A DNA stretch of 35,958 bases from CAZHFW01 sp964531675 (GCA_964531675.1 CAZHFW010000038.1:1-35958), one strand, 5' to 3'. Shown: positions 1-10,279, counted from the first letter of the stretch. Program-made: numbers and translations. The notes: generated from the letters alone by a model not told the origin.

Positions 1-3109
<3,109 letters not shown>

Positions 3110-3510
3110 CGATATCCCTCGCGACAAAAAGGCGATGGCGTCGTCACCGGCCCGTGTACAGGCCAGCCCGACGTCACGCGATCTTCGGATTGATCAAGTT
3201 GGGTTTGCCCAACGCAGTAAGGCCCCGCAGACAAACCAGTTTGCACCTGTCCGGCGCGCACCACGCCGAACCTCGGACTGTATCCCGCCCGGAAGTGTCA
3301 AGCCACATCCGAGAGGAACTTGAGAAAAATTCCGCGAAAAGTTGTTCGGACACCGTCTCTTTTCCAAACAAATCGTGATTCGCGGACCAGGCCGGCTGGT
3401 GGGCCGGATCCCGGGGAAAGAAAGGGCCCGTCCTTTCGGACAGGCCCTTTTCGATTGAGAACAAGCTCGGACCGACCGGAACAAAGCCCGATCGGCGGCT
3501 CGGCAAAGAC
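3110..3510. other. rplL-rpoB intercistronic region (401 bases, no gene)
   Basis: This stretch separates rplL from rpoB on the minus strand. It holds the strong hairpin annotated at 3417-3451. Closer to rpoB, a perfect TTGACA occurs on the minus strand (revcomp of 3296-3301), but no -10 lies at a normal distance. A small TTGGG/CCCAA hairpin lies near 3197-3215. No ORF here looks coding. A long gap with an attenuator at this point is known in other bacteria, where it lowers rpoBC transcription relative to the ribosomal proteins; that role here is inferred. Confidence 0.6.
3417..3451 (-). terminator. Intrinsic terminator or attenuator between rplL and rpoB
   Basis: On the minus strand the stem GGGCC-TGTCC / GGACGGGCCC closes on a GAAA tetraloop (arms 3424-3433 and 3438-3447 with one mismatch). 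It is extended by A-T pairs and followed by TTTCTTT. It sits 60 bases after the rplL stop and about 310 bases before rpoB. Because rpoB must be transcribed, it is probably a partial terminator (attenuator) unless rpoB has its own promoter. Confidence 0.75.
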
Positions 3511-3912
3511 TCAGGCGATCTCGATGGTCGCGCCGGCCTCTTCGAGCTGCTTCTTGAGCTTGTCGGCGTCTTCCTTGGAGATGCCGGTTTTGACGGGCTT
3601 GCCGGGGGCTTCGACGAAGGCCTTGGCCTCGGCCAGACCCAGGCCGGTGGCCTCGCGGACGACCTTGATGACGCCGATCTTCTTGGCGGCATCGACGGCC
3701 TTGAGGACGACGTCGAAGCTGGTCTTCTCTTCGGCCTTGGCCGCGGGAGCGCCGCCGCCACCGCCCGCCATCACCACGGCGCCGCCCGCAGCGGCCTCGA
3801 TGCCGTAGGCATCCTTCAGGTACTTGCCGAGCTCGACAGCTTCCTTGAGGGTCAGGCCCGCGAGGGAGTCGCCGAGGGATTTGATCTTGTCGCTCACAGC
3901 AGCATCGGACAT
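3511..3912 (-). CDS. rplL: 50S ribosomal protein L7/L12
   Basis: The 133-residue stalk protein that recruits GTPase translation factors to the ribosome. It has an N-terminal dimerisation domain (about 1-45), an Ala/Gly-rich flexible hinge (about 45-62, with a run of five glycines) and the conserved C-terminal factor-binding domain (about 63-133) containing KKIGVIKVVRE and GLGLAEAKAFVE. The start at 3912 (MSDAAVSD) is preferred over an in-frame GTG at 3921, because GGAAGGTG lies at good spacing before the ATG. A 220-base structured gap separates it from rplJ, and a terminator-like hairpin follows it. Length and domain order are typical of the family. Confidence 0.97.
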   Translation of the reverse strand: MSDAAVSDKIKSLGDSLAGLTLKEAVELGKYLKDAYGIEAAAGGAVVMAGGGGGAPAAKAEEKTSFDVVLKAVDAAKKIGVIKVVREATGLGLAEAKAFVEAPGKPVKTGISKEDADKLKKQLEEAGATIEIA

Positions 3913-4132
3913 GGTTTTCACCTTCCATCAAGCACCGGAACCTGGGTTCCGGTCAACAGCCCAGAAGAGGGGCCGAACCATTCGGCCTTTAACCCGCGTC
4001 CGTCATCTGACGGAGCCCGGTGAAGGGCGGGGCCAATCCAGAGCCAGAGTTGTCTGTCACGCCGTTGGCCTTCCGGCAGCGGCGGGAACTTCAAACGGGA
4101 GTCACGTCGGGACGACCAAGACCTTTTGGGTC
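3913..4132 (-). promoter_or_regulatory. Structured rplJ-rplL intercistronic leader
   Basis: 220 bases without a gene. On the minus strand three inverted repeats follow one another before the rplL Shine-Dalgarno: CCGTCA/TGACGG (4000-4013), GGCCGAA/TTCGGCC with a 3-base loop (3971-3987) and CCGGAACC/GGTTCCGG with a 2-base spacer (3935-3952). All are perfect. A role in setting the higher L12 yield relative to L10, by mRNA processing, stability or translation, is plausible but inferred. Confidence 0.55.
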
Positions 4133-4690
4133 TCAGGCGACCTTGGTGACGGCTTCGCCCTTCTCGAGCTTCTCCTCGATGGCCTTGACCAGACCAGCGA
4201 CCTTGGCGCCCGGGCCCTTGATCTGGGCCGCGAGCTTCTTGGCGGGGGAGAGGATGAGCAGGACGTTCTGAGAGATGCCCTCTTCGCGGGTCGGGAACTT
4301 GGAGAGTTCGGTGACGCCGGCCTTGCCCTGGTAGAGCGTGCCGTCGAGAACCGCACCCTTGAGTTCGATCGCGGGGAGGGTGGCGATCAGACCGACGACC
4401 TCGCGGGCGACTTCAACGACGGAGTTGCCGCCGTAGGCGACCGCGGAGGGGCCGGAGAGGAGGTCGATGAGGGGTTCAAGGGCGGTGCCCCTGAAGGTCT
4501 TGCGGGCCAGGGCGTTGCGGACGACGGTGACCTTGATGTTCTTCTTGGCCAGATCCTGGCGGAACTTGGTCGTCGCGGTGCCCTTGAGGCCACGGATGGA
4601 GATCAGCAGGGAGTCGCCGAACTCGCTTTTGCCGTGGGAGATGCGGGTGGTGTAGTCCCGCATGATCAATGACTTGACAGCCTTGGACAT
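4133..4690 (-). CDS. rplJ: 50S ribosomal protein L10
   Basis: A 185-residue protein that anchors L7/L12 dimers to the ribosome at the L11 stalk base. The N-terminal rRNA-binding domain is recognisable (RGLKGTATTKFRQDLAKKN, then VVRNALARKTF). The C-terminal helix that binds L12 is Lys/Glu/Ala rich (AGLVKAIEEKLEKGEAV). The start codon follows AAGGAG by five bases, and this Shine-Dalgarno overlaps the TAA stop of rplA (TAAGGAG), so translation of the two is probably coupled. In E. coli the L10-L12 complex represses its own mRNA, but here no long leader precedes rplJ because rplA ends only nine bases upstream. Confidence 0.97.
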   Translation of the reverse strand: MSKAVKSLIMRDYTTRISHGKSEFGDSLLISIRGLKGTATTKFRQDLAKKNIKVTVVRNALARKTFRGTALEPLIDLLSGPSAVAYGGNSVVEVAREVVGLIATLPAIELKGAVLDGTLYQGKAGVTELSKFPTREEGISQNVLLILSPAKKLAAQIKGPGAKVAGLVKAIEEKLEKGEAVTKVA

Positions 4691-4699
4691 GGGAACTCC

Positions 4700-5401
4700 T
4701 TACTCCGCGACGACCGCGGGGGTGTACTTGACCTGGACGCCCGGGGTCATGGCGCCGCTGACGGTGATCTTCTTGATGTAGACGCCCTTGACGGTCGCGG
4801 GGCGGGCCTTCTCCATCGCGGTGATGAAGAACTCGAGGTTCTCCACCAGGGACGCGTCGGGGAAGCTCATCTTGCCGATCACAGCGTGGACGTTGCCGGC
4901 CTTGTCGGCGCGGTACTCGACCTTGCCGGCCGAGTATTCCTTCACCGCATCAGCGACCTGCGGGGTCACGGTGCCGGCCTTGGGCGAGGGCATGAGGCCC
5001 TTGGGGCCCAGGACCTTACCGAGCTTGGAAACGACGCGCATCATGTCGGGAGACGCGATGGCGACGTCGAAATCCATCCAGCCCTTTTCGATCTCGGCGA
5101 CGAGGTCTTCACCGCCGGCCTTGACCGCGCCCGCGGCCAGGGCCTTGGGGGCGATGTCGCTCTGGCAGAACGCCACCACGCGCTTGGTCTTGCCAATGCC
5201 CTTGGGCAGGCTGACCGAACCACGCAGGGACTGATCCGCCTGGGCGGTGTCCAGACCGAGGAACATGCAGACGTTCACGGTCTGATCGAACTTGGGGGCC
5301 TTGAACTTCTTGAGGGCGGCGATCGCGGCGGGGGCTTCGATCGCACCCTCGACCTTCAGCGCCTCGTTGGCCTTGCTGCGCTTGCTGATGTACTTCGGCA
5401 T
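4700..5401 (-). CDS. rplA: 50S ribosomal protein L1
   Basis: A 233-residue L1-stalk protein that helps release deacylated tRNA from the E site. Its start MPKYISKRSK lies five bases after the rplK stop, with GAGGG as Shine-Dalgarno inside the end of rplK, so the two are translationally linked. Conserved L1 features are present: LPKGIGKTKRV in domain I, and the signature KVLGPKGLMPSPKAGTV. The same frame runs upstream through rplK without a stop, but the longer reading is an artefact. In other bacteria free L1 represses the rplKA mRNA; a matching leader candidate exists before rplK. Confidence 0.97.
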   Translation of the reverse strand: MPKYISKRSKANEALKVEGAIEAPAAIAALKKFKAPKFDQTVNVCMFLGLDTAQADQSLRGSVSLPKGIGKTKRVVAFCQSDIAPKALAAGAVKAGGEDLVAEIEKGWMDFDVAIASPDMMRVVSKLGKVLGPKGLMPSPKAGTVTPQVADAVKEYSAGKVEYRADKAGNVHAVIGKMSFPDASLVENLEFFITAMEKARPATVKGVYIKKITVSGAMTPGVQVKYTPAVVAE

Positions 5402-5406
5402 TGGAC

Positions 5407-5838
5407 TTAGCCCTCCACCACGGTGATGCCCATGGAACGGGCGGTGCCTTCGATGATCCGCATGGCAGCATCGTCCGACGCGGCGTTCAGATCGGCGGCC
5501 TTCTCGGCGGCGATCTTCTTCACCTGCGACTTGGTGATCTTGCCAACCTTGTCCTTGTTCGGGACGCCCGAGCCCTTCTCCACGCCCGCGGCTTCCTTGA
5601 TCAGGACCGCAGCAGGAGAGCTCTTGACCTCGAACGTGAAGGTGCGGTCGGAGTAGACCGTGACCACACAGCCCACGATCTTGCCCTTGATCTTCTGCGT
5701 CGCAGCGTTGAACTGCTGGCAGAAGCCGCCGGGGTTCACACCCTTGGAGCCCAGCACCGGGCCAAGGGGCGGCGCGGGCGTGGCCGAGCCACCCGGCGCC
5801 ATGATCTTGAAGACCTGAGTTACTTCTTTCTTGCCCAT
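5407..5838 (-). CDS. rplK: 50S ribosomal protein L11
   Basis: A 143-residue protein of the GTPase-associated centre that binds 23S rRNA with L10 and affects factor binding and the stringent response. The N-terminal part has PGGSATPAPPLGPVLGSKGVN, the proline-rich surface of L11, and the C-terminal rRNA-binding domain follows (KITKSQVKKIAAEKAADLN). ATG at 5838 is chosen because GGAGGTGG lies just upstream and MGKKEVTQVFKI matches the family start. It is the first gene of the visible operon: no secE, nusG or tRNA-Trp precedes it, unlike many bacteria. Confidence 0.97.
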   Translation of the reverse strand: MGKKEVTQVFKIMAPGGSATPAPPLGPVLGSKGVNPGGFCQQFNAATQKIKGKIVGCVVTVYSDRTFTFEVKSSPAAVLIKEAAGVEKGSGVPNKDKVGKITKSQVKKIAAEKAADLNAASDDAAMRIIEGTARSMGITVVEG

Positions 5839-5840
5839 TT

Positions 5841-5899
5841 TTCTCCACCTCCCACCCGCCCCGAAAAGGTCTTCGGTGAGGTCGCCCCGGGCGGGGGAG
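5841..5899 (-). promoter_or_regulatory. Candidate leader hairpin over the rplK ribosome binding site
   Basis: On the minus strand CTCCCCCGCCC (5899-5889) can pair, with two single-base bulges, with GGGCGGGTGGGAG just before rplK. The pairing covers part of the GGAGG Shine-Dalgarno, and a smaller CCGAA/TTCGG hairpin lies inside. This geometry would let the mRNA hide the rplK start. L1 is known to repress this operon in other bacteria, so an L1-responsive leader is possible; no L1-site consensus was proven. Confidence 0.35.
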
Positions 5900-6088
5900 A
5901 CCGGCGTGGTAGTGCAAGCGGCTCTGGATTGTCGCCAGCCGGGACACCCCGGTCGGCCAATCGAAGGAGGGGACAATAGGCGCAACCCCTCCAGCGTTCC
6001 AGCTTTCGGTCATTCATCCCGGCGCAGCAGGGTGCAGACCTGCGCACTCCGGCGGGCCGGGCCGCGCTCCGGCTCAGGCAGGGATCTT

Positions 6089-6116
6089 CATATAGATCAA
6101 TCGGAGTCCAGGTGAA
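6089..6116 (-). promoter_or_regulatory. Candidate sigma-70 promoter for the rplK operon
   Basis: On the minus strand TTCACC (6116-6111) and TATATG (6094-6089) are separated by 16 bases. This is the most AT-rich spot of the intergenic region and would give a leader of roughly 245 bases before rplK. The -35 match is weak. Confidence 0.35.
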
Positions 6117-6312
6117 TACCCCGCGGCGAGCAGCGCGAGGTGGCCCTCTCCCCGCGCAACAGTGCTGGCGACCTGGGGGTTTGCCTGCGCTCGGAAGGTT
6201 TTTGGACCTTGGAAGTTGCGTGTTTGGGTCGTGCTCGGATTGCTCAGGCTTGCCTTCTCCGGGATACTCCACGCTTCTTCCCTCCTGCATCTATCCCCTG
6301 AAAAGGTGACCA

Positions 6313-7590
6313 ATGACCGAATCCGCCGATTCGTCGCGCCAGCATGCCCAGACGGGGCCCGATTTCCAGAACGGTCTGGGAGCGGAGGCGCCGTCTCGGG
6401 CCGGGGCCGAGCCGGGGGCCGATCCCTCGGTCATGGGGCGGCGGATGCTGATGGCGGGCGCGGGGCTGCTCGGTGCGGCGGCGCTGGCGCGGGTCGCGCA
6501 GGCGGGGCCTTTGAACCCCCCCACCGGCCCGATCGCGTCCACGGGTCGGACCACAACCGAGGCGTACGAGGCGGCCCGTAAGGGTTGGATCGAGATCAAC
6601 GCGACCAACACGCCCGGGAGTTTGACCGCAGCGGCGGTGATCACGCAGCCCGGGTACTACTTCCTCTCCCAGAATCTCAACGCGCTGCCGGGGCAGTCGG
6701 CGGCGATTCAGGTGACCGTCGGCGGCGTGGTGGTCGATCTCAACGGGTTTGCGCTGAACATGAGCACCTCGGCGGCGACCGCGGCGGGGTTCCTGTTGAC
6801 GGGGTATCCGGGGAGCGGCGGGATCGTGCGGAATGGCCGTGTGCATGTGCGCAACGGCGGGACCGGGGTTCAGTTCGAGTGCGACGGCATGATCGTCGAG
6901 GACATCGAGATCGTGTGCGAGCTGACGATCGCGCAGGCGGCCAACGGGATCAACGTGCGTGGTTCGCTCGGCTCGATCATCCGTCGCTGCCAGGTGGTGC
7001 CGCGGGGCGACAACCTGATGACGGTGGTGATGGGAGTCTCCGGGTGCACGGGCACGACGGTGGAGGACTGCGTGCTCGGGGGCTACGGCACCATCCGGGC
7101 GGGGTGCGAGCTGCCCGGATCGAATCTGGTGCGGCGCTGCCGGTTTTTCCAGACGAGCCAGTTCGGCGTGTCGCTCTCCAACAACTCGGTGGTGCAGGAC
7201 TGCGTTTTCTCCGGGGCGACCGGGACCGCGATCAACGTGGGCACCGGGTCGACGGTCGAGCGGTGCGTGGTCCAATGCAGCGGCGCCTCGAGCAACGGCA
7301 TCGCGATCGGCTCCAGCTCGCGCGTGGCGCATTGCAAGGTGGACATGCTGGTCGCGCAGGGCACATGCATCAAGGGCAATGGCGGCAGCTCGTTCATCAC
7401 CGACAACGAGCTGACGCGCGCCAACATCGCGATCGACCTGACGGGCTACTCGGGGTGCATGGTCTTCCGCAATCAGGTGCTGGGATGCACGAACGCGATC
7501 GCGGTGAACTTCGGGGGCAACTGGTACCCGAACTACACGACCGCGGGAATCAACGCGGCGACGAATCCGTTTGCGAACTTCTTCGGATGA
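6313..7590 (+). CDS. Tat-exported right-handed beta-helix protein
   Basis: A 425-residue predicted exported protein. The N terminus has a long polar region, then a twin-arginine signal (RR at 43-44), a hydrophobic stretch (about 45-62) and an AQA|G cleavage site near 64. From about 130 onward the protein consists of short repeating strands rich in G, V, N and C (for example IVRNGRVHVRNGGTGVQF, SIIRRCQVVPRGDN, STVERCVVQCSG), the pattern of right-handed parallel beta-helix (pectate-lyase-like) proteins. No catalytic residues can be assigned, so lyase activity is not claimed; it could be a polysaccharide-binding or structural surface protein. AAGGTGA before the ATG supports the start. Many cysteines are spaced along the helix. 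It stands alone, divergent from rplK. Confidence 0.8.
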   Translation: MTESADSSRQHAQTGPDFQNGLGAEAPSRAGAEPGADPSVMGRRMLMAGAGLLGAAALARVAQAGPLNPPTGPIASTGRTTTEAYEAARKGWIEINATNTPGSLTAAAVITQPGYYFLSQNLNALPGQSAAIQVTVGGVVVDLNGFALNMSTSAATAAGFLLTGYPGSGGIVRNGRVHVRNGGTGVQFECDGMIVEDIEIVCELTIAQAANGINVRGSLGSIIRRCQVVPRGDNLMTVVMGVSGCTGTTVEDCVLGGYGTIRAGCELPGSNLVRRCRFFQTSQFGVSLSNNSVVQDCVFSGATGTAINVGTGSTVERCVVQCSGASSNGIAIGSSSRVAHCKVDMLVAQGTCIKGNGGSSFITDNELTRANIAIDLTGYSGCMVFRNQVLGCTNAIAVNFGGNWYPNYTTAGINAATNPFANFFG

Positions 7591-7668
7591 GCAGCGGCGG
7601 ATGGCGGGGACAAACGGCGGGCTGTGATGGCACGTGCCCCAAGAGCTCAAAGACAACGATCGCTCCGC

Positions 7669-7755
7669 GTGGCATGCCTGCTGCTTTGAGCAGGCATGAG
7701 CTGTGTACGCGTGATCTTTGTTCCATGCCTGCTCAGAGCAGCAGGCATGCCACCC
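7669..7755. repeat. REP-like palindrome family A, copy 1 (two hairpins)
   Basis: Two hairpins with identical 10-bp stems, CATGCCTGCT/AGCAGGCATG: arms 7673-7682 with 7689-7698 (loop GCTTTG) and 7724-7733 with 7740-7749 (loop CAGAGC). The outer flanks GTGGC and GCCACCC make the whole element a larger inverted repeat. A second element with the same plan is at 21066-21171. Confidence 0.85.
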
Positions 7756-7828
7756 GAGCCGAACCCCTGAGCCGGTCACGCGCGGCGGGTGGTCCGGGGC
7801 AAGGCCTGAGTTTGCTGGAGCAGAGACG

Positions 7829-7864
7829 GAGCATCAACGTCGGGGGCACCGACTTTGATGGCAC
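7829..7864. repeat. REP-like palindrome family B, copy 1
   Basis: GAGC, stem CATCAACGTCGG (7832-7843), 5-base loop, stem CCGACTTTGATG (7849-7860), then GCAC. One mismatch lies in the 12-bp stem. Two further copies are at 10197-10231 (inverted) and 10280-10314. Confidence 0.85.
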
Positions 7865-8040
7865 GGCGGCCGGGGGCGCGGATTCTTGCTTTCTTTTTGC
7901 GGGCGGGCCAAAGCTCGGACTTGGGTCTGATGCGCCTGGTTTGCTGCCGAACCGGCGTGGACGTGCGGCGAATGTTGGCGAAGTGACTCAGATGTTTGCG
8001 GGTTGTATCTGAGCTGTTGACGCGATGGGGTGGGCGGGCG

Positions 8041-8070
8041 TTGACAGTGTTGCGTGGCGCGCGGTACACG
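8041..8070 (+). promoter_or_regulatory. Candidate sigma-70 promoter upstream of the lipoprotein gene
   Basis: A perfect TTGACA (8041-8046) is followed 18 bases later by TACACG (8065-8070). It lies about 215 bases before the lipoprotein start. The -10 match is poor. Confidence 0.35.
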
Positions 8071-8286
8071 GTCAGTGTGAACACTCGCGTGTGCGTGTCT
8101 TGCCCGGGGTGATCACGGCCGCAGACGGTGCGGGGGATTGATTTCAAGGATTCATCACAGACGCGGCATGAACGCGAGGGGTGTGCTGCGCGCACGGAGC
8201 GCAGCGGGCTTGCGAGCGTGCGTGCTGCACGGGCATCGGCGCGCGCCGGTGCGGAACGTGGGTCGTGCGGACATGGAGTGCTGACG

Positions 8287-9414
8287 ATGAAGAGCCTGAT
8301 TCGCGGCGAGCAGACGGGCGTGGCGGGGCGTGTGGGCGTGCGGGCTTCGCGGCGCGGGTTCACCGCGGTGCGGGTGCTCGTGCTGGCGGCGGTGCTGGCG
8401 ATCCCGGCGTGCCAGACGACGCAGGATGCGCTCGACGGCGTGCAAAGGCAGCAGGACGACATGACGCGGCGCATGCAGGAGGCGATCCGCCGGTGCAAGG
8501 GCGATGAGGCGTGCATCAAGCAGGTGCGCGAGGACTATCGCAAGCTCAACCTGCAATACGAGGAGCTGAGGCTCAAGATCCTGCAGGAGTCGTGGGAGGA
8601 TGCACGCAAGCTGCGCGACGACATCATCAAGAAGCTCCTGGAACTGATCCCGAAGTACCCGGAGCTTAAGGACCTGCTCGACGAGCTGCTGCGCCAGCGC
8701 GACAAGGACAAGAACGGCACCGGCGACGGCAAGATCGACGCGACGCCCAAGACGCCCAGCGGGAGCGCGGGGCCCGGGCAGTCCAATCGCGGGACGACGA
8801 CCAACGGCGGCACGGGCACGACCACCCGCGAGCTGACGCTGAGCGGGAAGTTCACGTTCGACTCCGGAAACCTGGCGGGGACGTACGCGATCTCGGGCTC
8901 GCTGGTGGTCGCGGGAGGCTGGAACAGCTCGGGATACAACGCGACAGTGGTCGATGGCAAGGTCGTGGTCACGACCGCGGCGGGCGGGCGCACATTCCCG
9001 GTCGACAAGGCGTACGCGCTGGGGCTGCCCTCGACCATCACGACAGATTCGAGCGGCGCGGGCAGGATCTTCCTGGTGCTGAACACCGATGCGATCTCGC
9101 TGCCCTTGGGGCCGGCCAGCGCGATGATCGGGCCGGCGGCGACGATCGAGCTGCCGGTGACGGTGGACGCGACCGGCGGCGTGCACTTCAACTTCGCGCA
9201 TGGGCCCACGCGGACGCTGTTCCCGTATACGCCCTGGCCCAGCTCGGACTACGACCAGAACGGCGTGCTGGACGCGACGGCGGATCTGAGCGCGTTCATG
9301 AACGGCTGGTTCAACCACGAGGTCAACGCCGACGTGAACCTCGACGGCCTGTGGGACCAGACCGATCTGGACCTCTGGGACGATCACTTCCAGGAGGATG
9401 TCGCGAACATGTGA
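8287..9414 (+). CDS. Predicted lipoprotein with coiled coil and C-terminal EF-hand/dockerin-like loops
   Basis: A 375-residue exported protein of unknown function. The N terminus is basic and hydrophobic and ends in a lipobox-like IPAC (Cys42), so lipid anchoring is likely. Residues about 44-120 are charged and heptad-like, predicting a coiled coil. A Gly/Thr/Ser-rich linker (about 128-165) leads to a beta-rich domain (about 166-310). The C terminus has two calcium-loop-like motifs, DYDQNGVLD from 321 and DVNLDGLWDQTD from 349, resembling dockerin or EF-hand repeats common in planctomycete surface proteins. ATG at 8287 is chosen over an upstream in-frame start, because GGAG precedes it and the signal peptide begins there. 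The proline at lipobox position -2 is unusual. Confidence 0.75.
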   Translation: MKSLIRGEQTGVAGRVGVRASRRGFTAVRVLVLAAVLAIPACQTTQDALDGVQRQQDDMTRRMQEAIRRCKGDEACIKQVREDYRKLNLQYEELRLKILQESWEDARKLRDDIIKKLLELIPKYPELKDLLDELLRQRDKDKNGTGDGKIDATPKTPSGSAGPGQSNRGTTTNGGTGTTTRELTLSGKFTFDSGNLAGTYAISGSLVVAGGWNSSGYNATVVDGKVVVTTAAGGRTFPVDKAYALGLPSTITTDSSGAGRIFLVLNTDAISLPLGPASAMIGPAATIELPVTVDATGGVHFNFAHGPTRTLFPYTPWPSSDYDQNGVLDATADLSAFMNGWFNHEVNADVNLDGLWDQTDLDLWDDHFQEDVANM

Positions 9415-9498
9415 TCGACCTCCTGTGAGGGGATGGCACTCGGGGAGCCTGAGCCCCAGCGGCGCCGGGTCTGCCGGCGCGTGAGTCTCTTCCCAGCT

Positions 9499-9530
9499 GC
9501 GGCAGCGCGAGAGCGCTGTCGCGGCGTTTT
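9499..9530 (+). terminator. Intrinsic terminator after the lipoprotein gene
   Basis: A 10-bp stem (9499-9508 with 9513-9522, one G-T pair) with GAGA loop is followed by GGCG and TTTT. A second small GCGCCGG/CCGGCGC hairpin lies just before it (9462-9480). Confidence 0.5.
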
Positions 9531-9624
9531 CAGAGTGCTGGGCACGATTGGCCTGCGCCGCGATTGCGGGCGTCGGCCTGGGATGAGAGGATGGAGCGCG
9601 GGGGCGTGTTGCGGGAGGTGCGGG

Positions 9625-10167
9625 ATGCGGACTGGTGAATCGGGCGTCTGGGCGGGGCGCGTGGTGATGGTGGTGGCGCTTGCGCTGGGCGTGATGGCGA
9701 TTGTCGGGAGCAGCGCGGCACGGCTTGAGCGGACCTGGCAGCGCGATGCCAGGACGGAGGCGGAGCAGCTCGAGCAGCAGACGAGGCTGCACGTGAGCAC
9801 GGCGGCGATGATGTCGACGCTGGAGGCCAAGCTCCGCACGCTTGCGCCCGCGGAGGGGAAGATCGATCTGGCGGCGCTGGATCGCGCCCAGGAAGAGGGC
9901 GTCAGCGCGGATGCTTACCGCAATGCGGCGGTCGCGACCCAGCAGGGCCTGCGGGTCGTGATCGAGAAGGCGGACGCCTGGCCCGAGGCCAAGCTCAAAC
10001 TCCTGCTCGACGGCGCCAAAGCCAAGCTCGCGGAAACCGAGAAGCTGCGGCAGCGCGTGATGACGACGCTGGCGAAGGATGTGCTGGGCGAACACAGCGA
10101 GCAGACGCTGGGCGAGATCGAACGCGGGGAATGGTCGGGGTTTGCGGGTGAGGAGGGGAAGAAGTAG
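9625..10167 (+). CDS. Small membrane-anchored coiled-coil protein, unknown function
   Basis: 180 residues, not recognised as a known family. ATG at 9625 is preferred over upstream in-frame starts because GGGAGGTG precedes it by five bases and the hydrophobic segment then begins at residue 10. One membrane segment (about residues 10-31, VWAGRVVMVVALALGVMAIV) is followed by a long Ala/Glu/Lys/Gln-rich helical region (about 32-160) likely to form a coiled coil outside the membrane. It is flanked upstream by the lipoprotein gene, also helical at its N terminus, and downstream by two palindromes of family B. A joint envelope role is possible but not shown. Confidence 0.65.
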   Translation: MRTGESGVWAGRVVMVVALALGVMAIVGSSAARLERTWQRDARTEAEQLEQQTRLHVSTAAMMSTLEAKLRTLAPAEGKIDLAALDRAQEEGVSADAYRNAAVATQQGLRVVIEKADAWPEAKLKLLLDGAKAKLAETEKLRQRVMTTLAKDVLGEHSEQTLGEIERGEWSGFAGEEGKK

Positions 10168-10196
10168 CGGGTGGAGATGGAGCGTGGAGTGCTGCT

Positions 10197-10231
10197 GTGC
10201 CATCAAAGTCGTTCTGACGACTTTGATGCTC
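10197..10231. repeat. REP-like palindrome family B, copy 2 (inverted)
   Basis: Perfect 12-bp stem: CATCAAAGTCGT (10201-10212) with ACGACTTTGATG (10217-10228), loop TCTG. The flanks GTGC before and CTC after are the reverse complement of the flanks of copies 1 and 3. The stem sequence differs from copy 3 but the changes are paired. Confidence 0.88.
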
Positions 10232-10279
10232 GCGGGTGACGAGGTCCTGACGTCGGGCGCGTGGGCTTGAGAGTCGGCG

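Larger units (their letters stand above)
5839..6312. other. Divergent intergenic region between rplK and the beta-helix gene
   Basis: 474 bases without a convincing gene. It must hold the promoters of both the ribosomal operon (minus) and the beta-helix gene (plus). Seen here are a candidate promoter on the minus strand (6089-6116) and a hairpin-rich leader next to rplK. No tRNA, secE or nusG was found. Short ORFs on both strands lack family resemblance and ribosome binding sites. Confidence 0.6.
7591..8286. other. Long intergenic region with palindromic repeats
   Basis: 696 bases without a convincing gene. It contains one copy of palindrome family A (7669-7755), one of family B (7829-7864), a T-rich patch near 7887-7900 and a candidate promoter at 8041-8070 for the lipoprotein gene. 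ORFs on either strand have no recognisable domain. Confidence 0.6.

Noticed and set aside
3277..3301. Perfect TTGACA on the minus strand before rpoB with TACAGT 13 bases on
   Set aside because: The 13-base spacing is too short for a sigma-70 promoter, and no hexamer lies at 16-19 bases.
4700..6013. A single 437-codon frame covering rplA and extending upstream through rplK
   Set aside because: The upstream part is out of frame with rplK and has no homology; rplA begins at 5401 with a ribosome binding site.
7776..8519. Minus-strand open frame of 247 codons across the intergenic gap and the lipoprotein start
   Set aside because: Overlaps the lipoprotein gene; composition is Arg/Ser/Thr biased with no domain.
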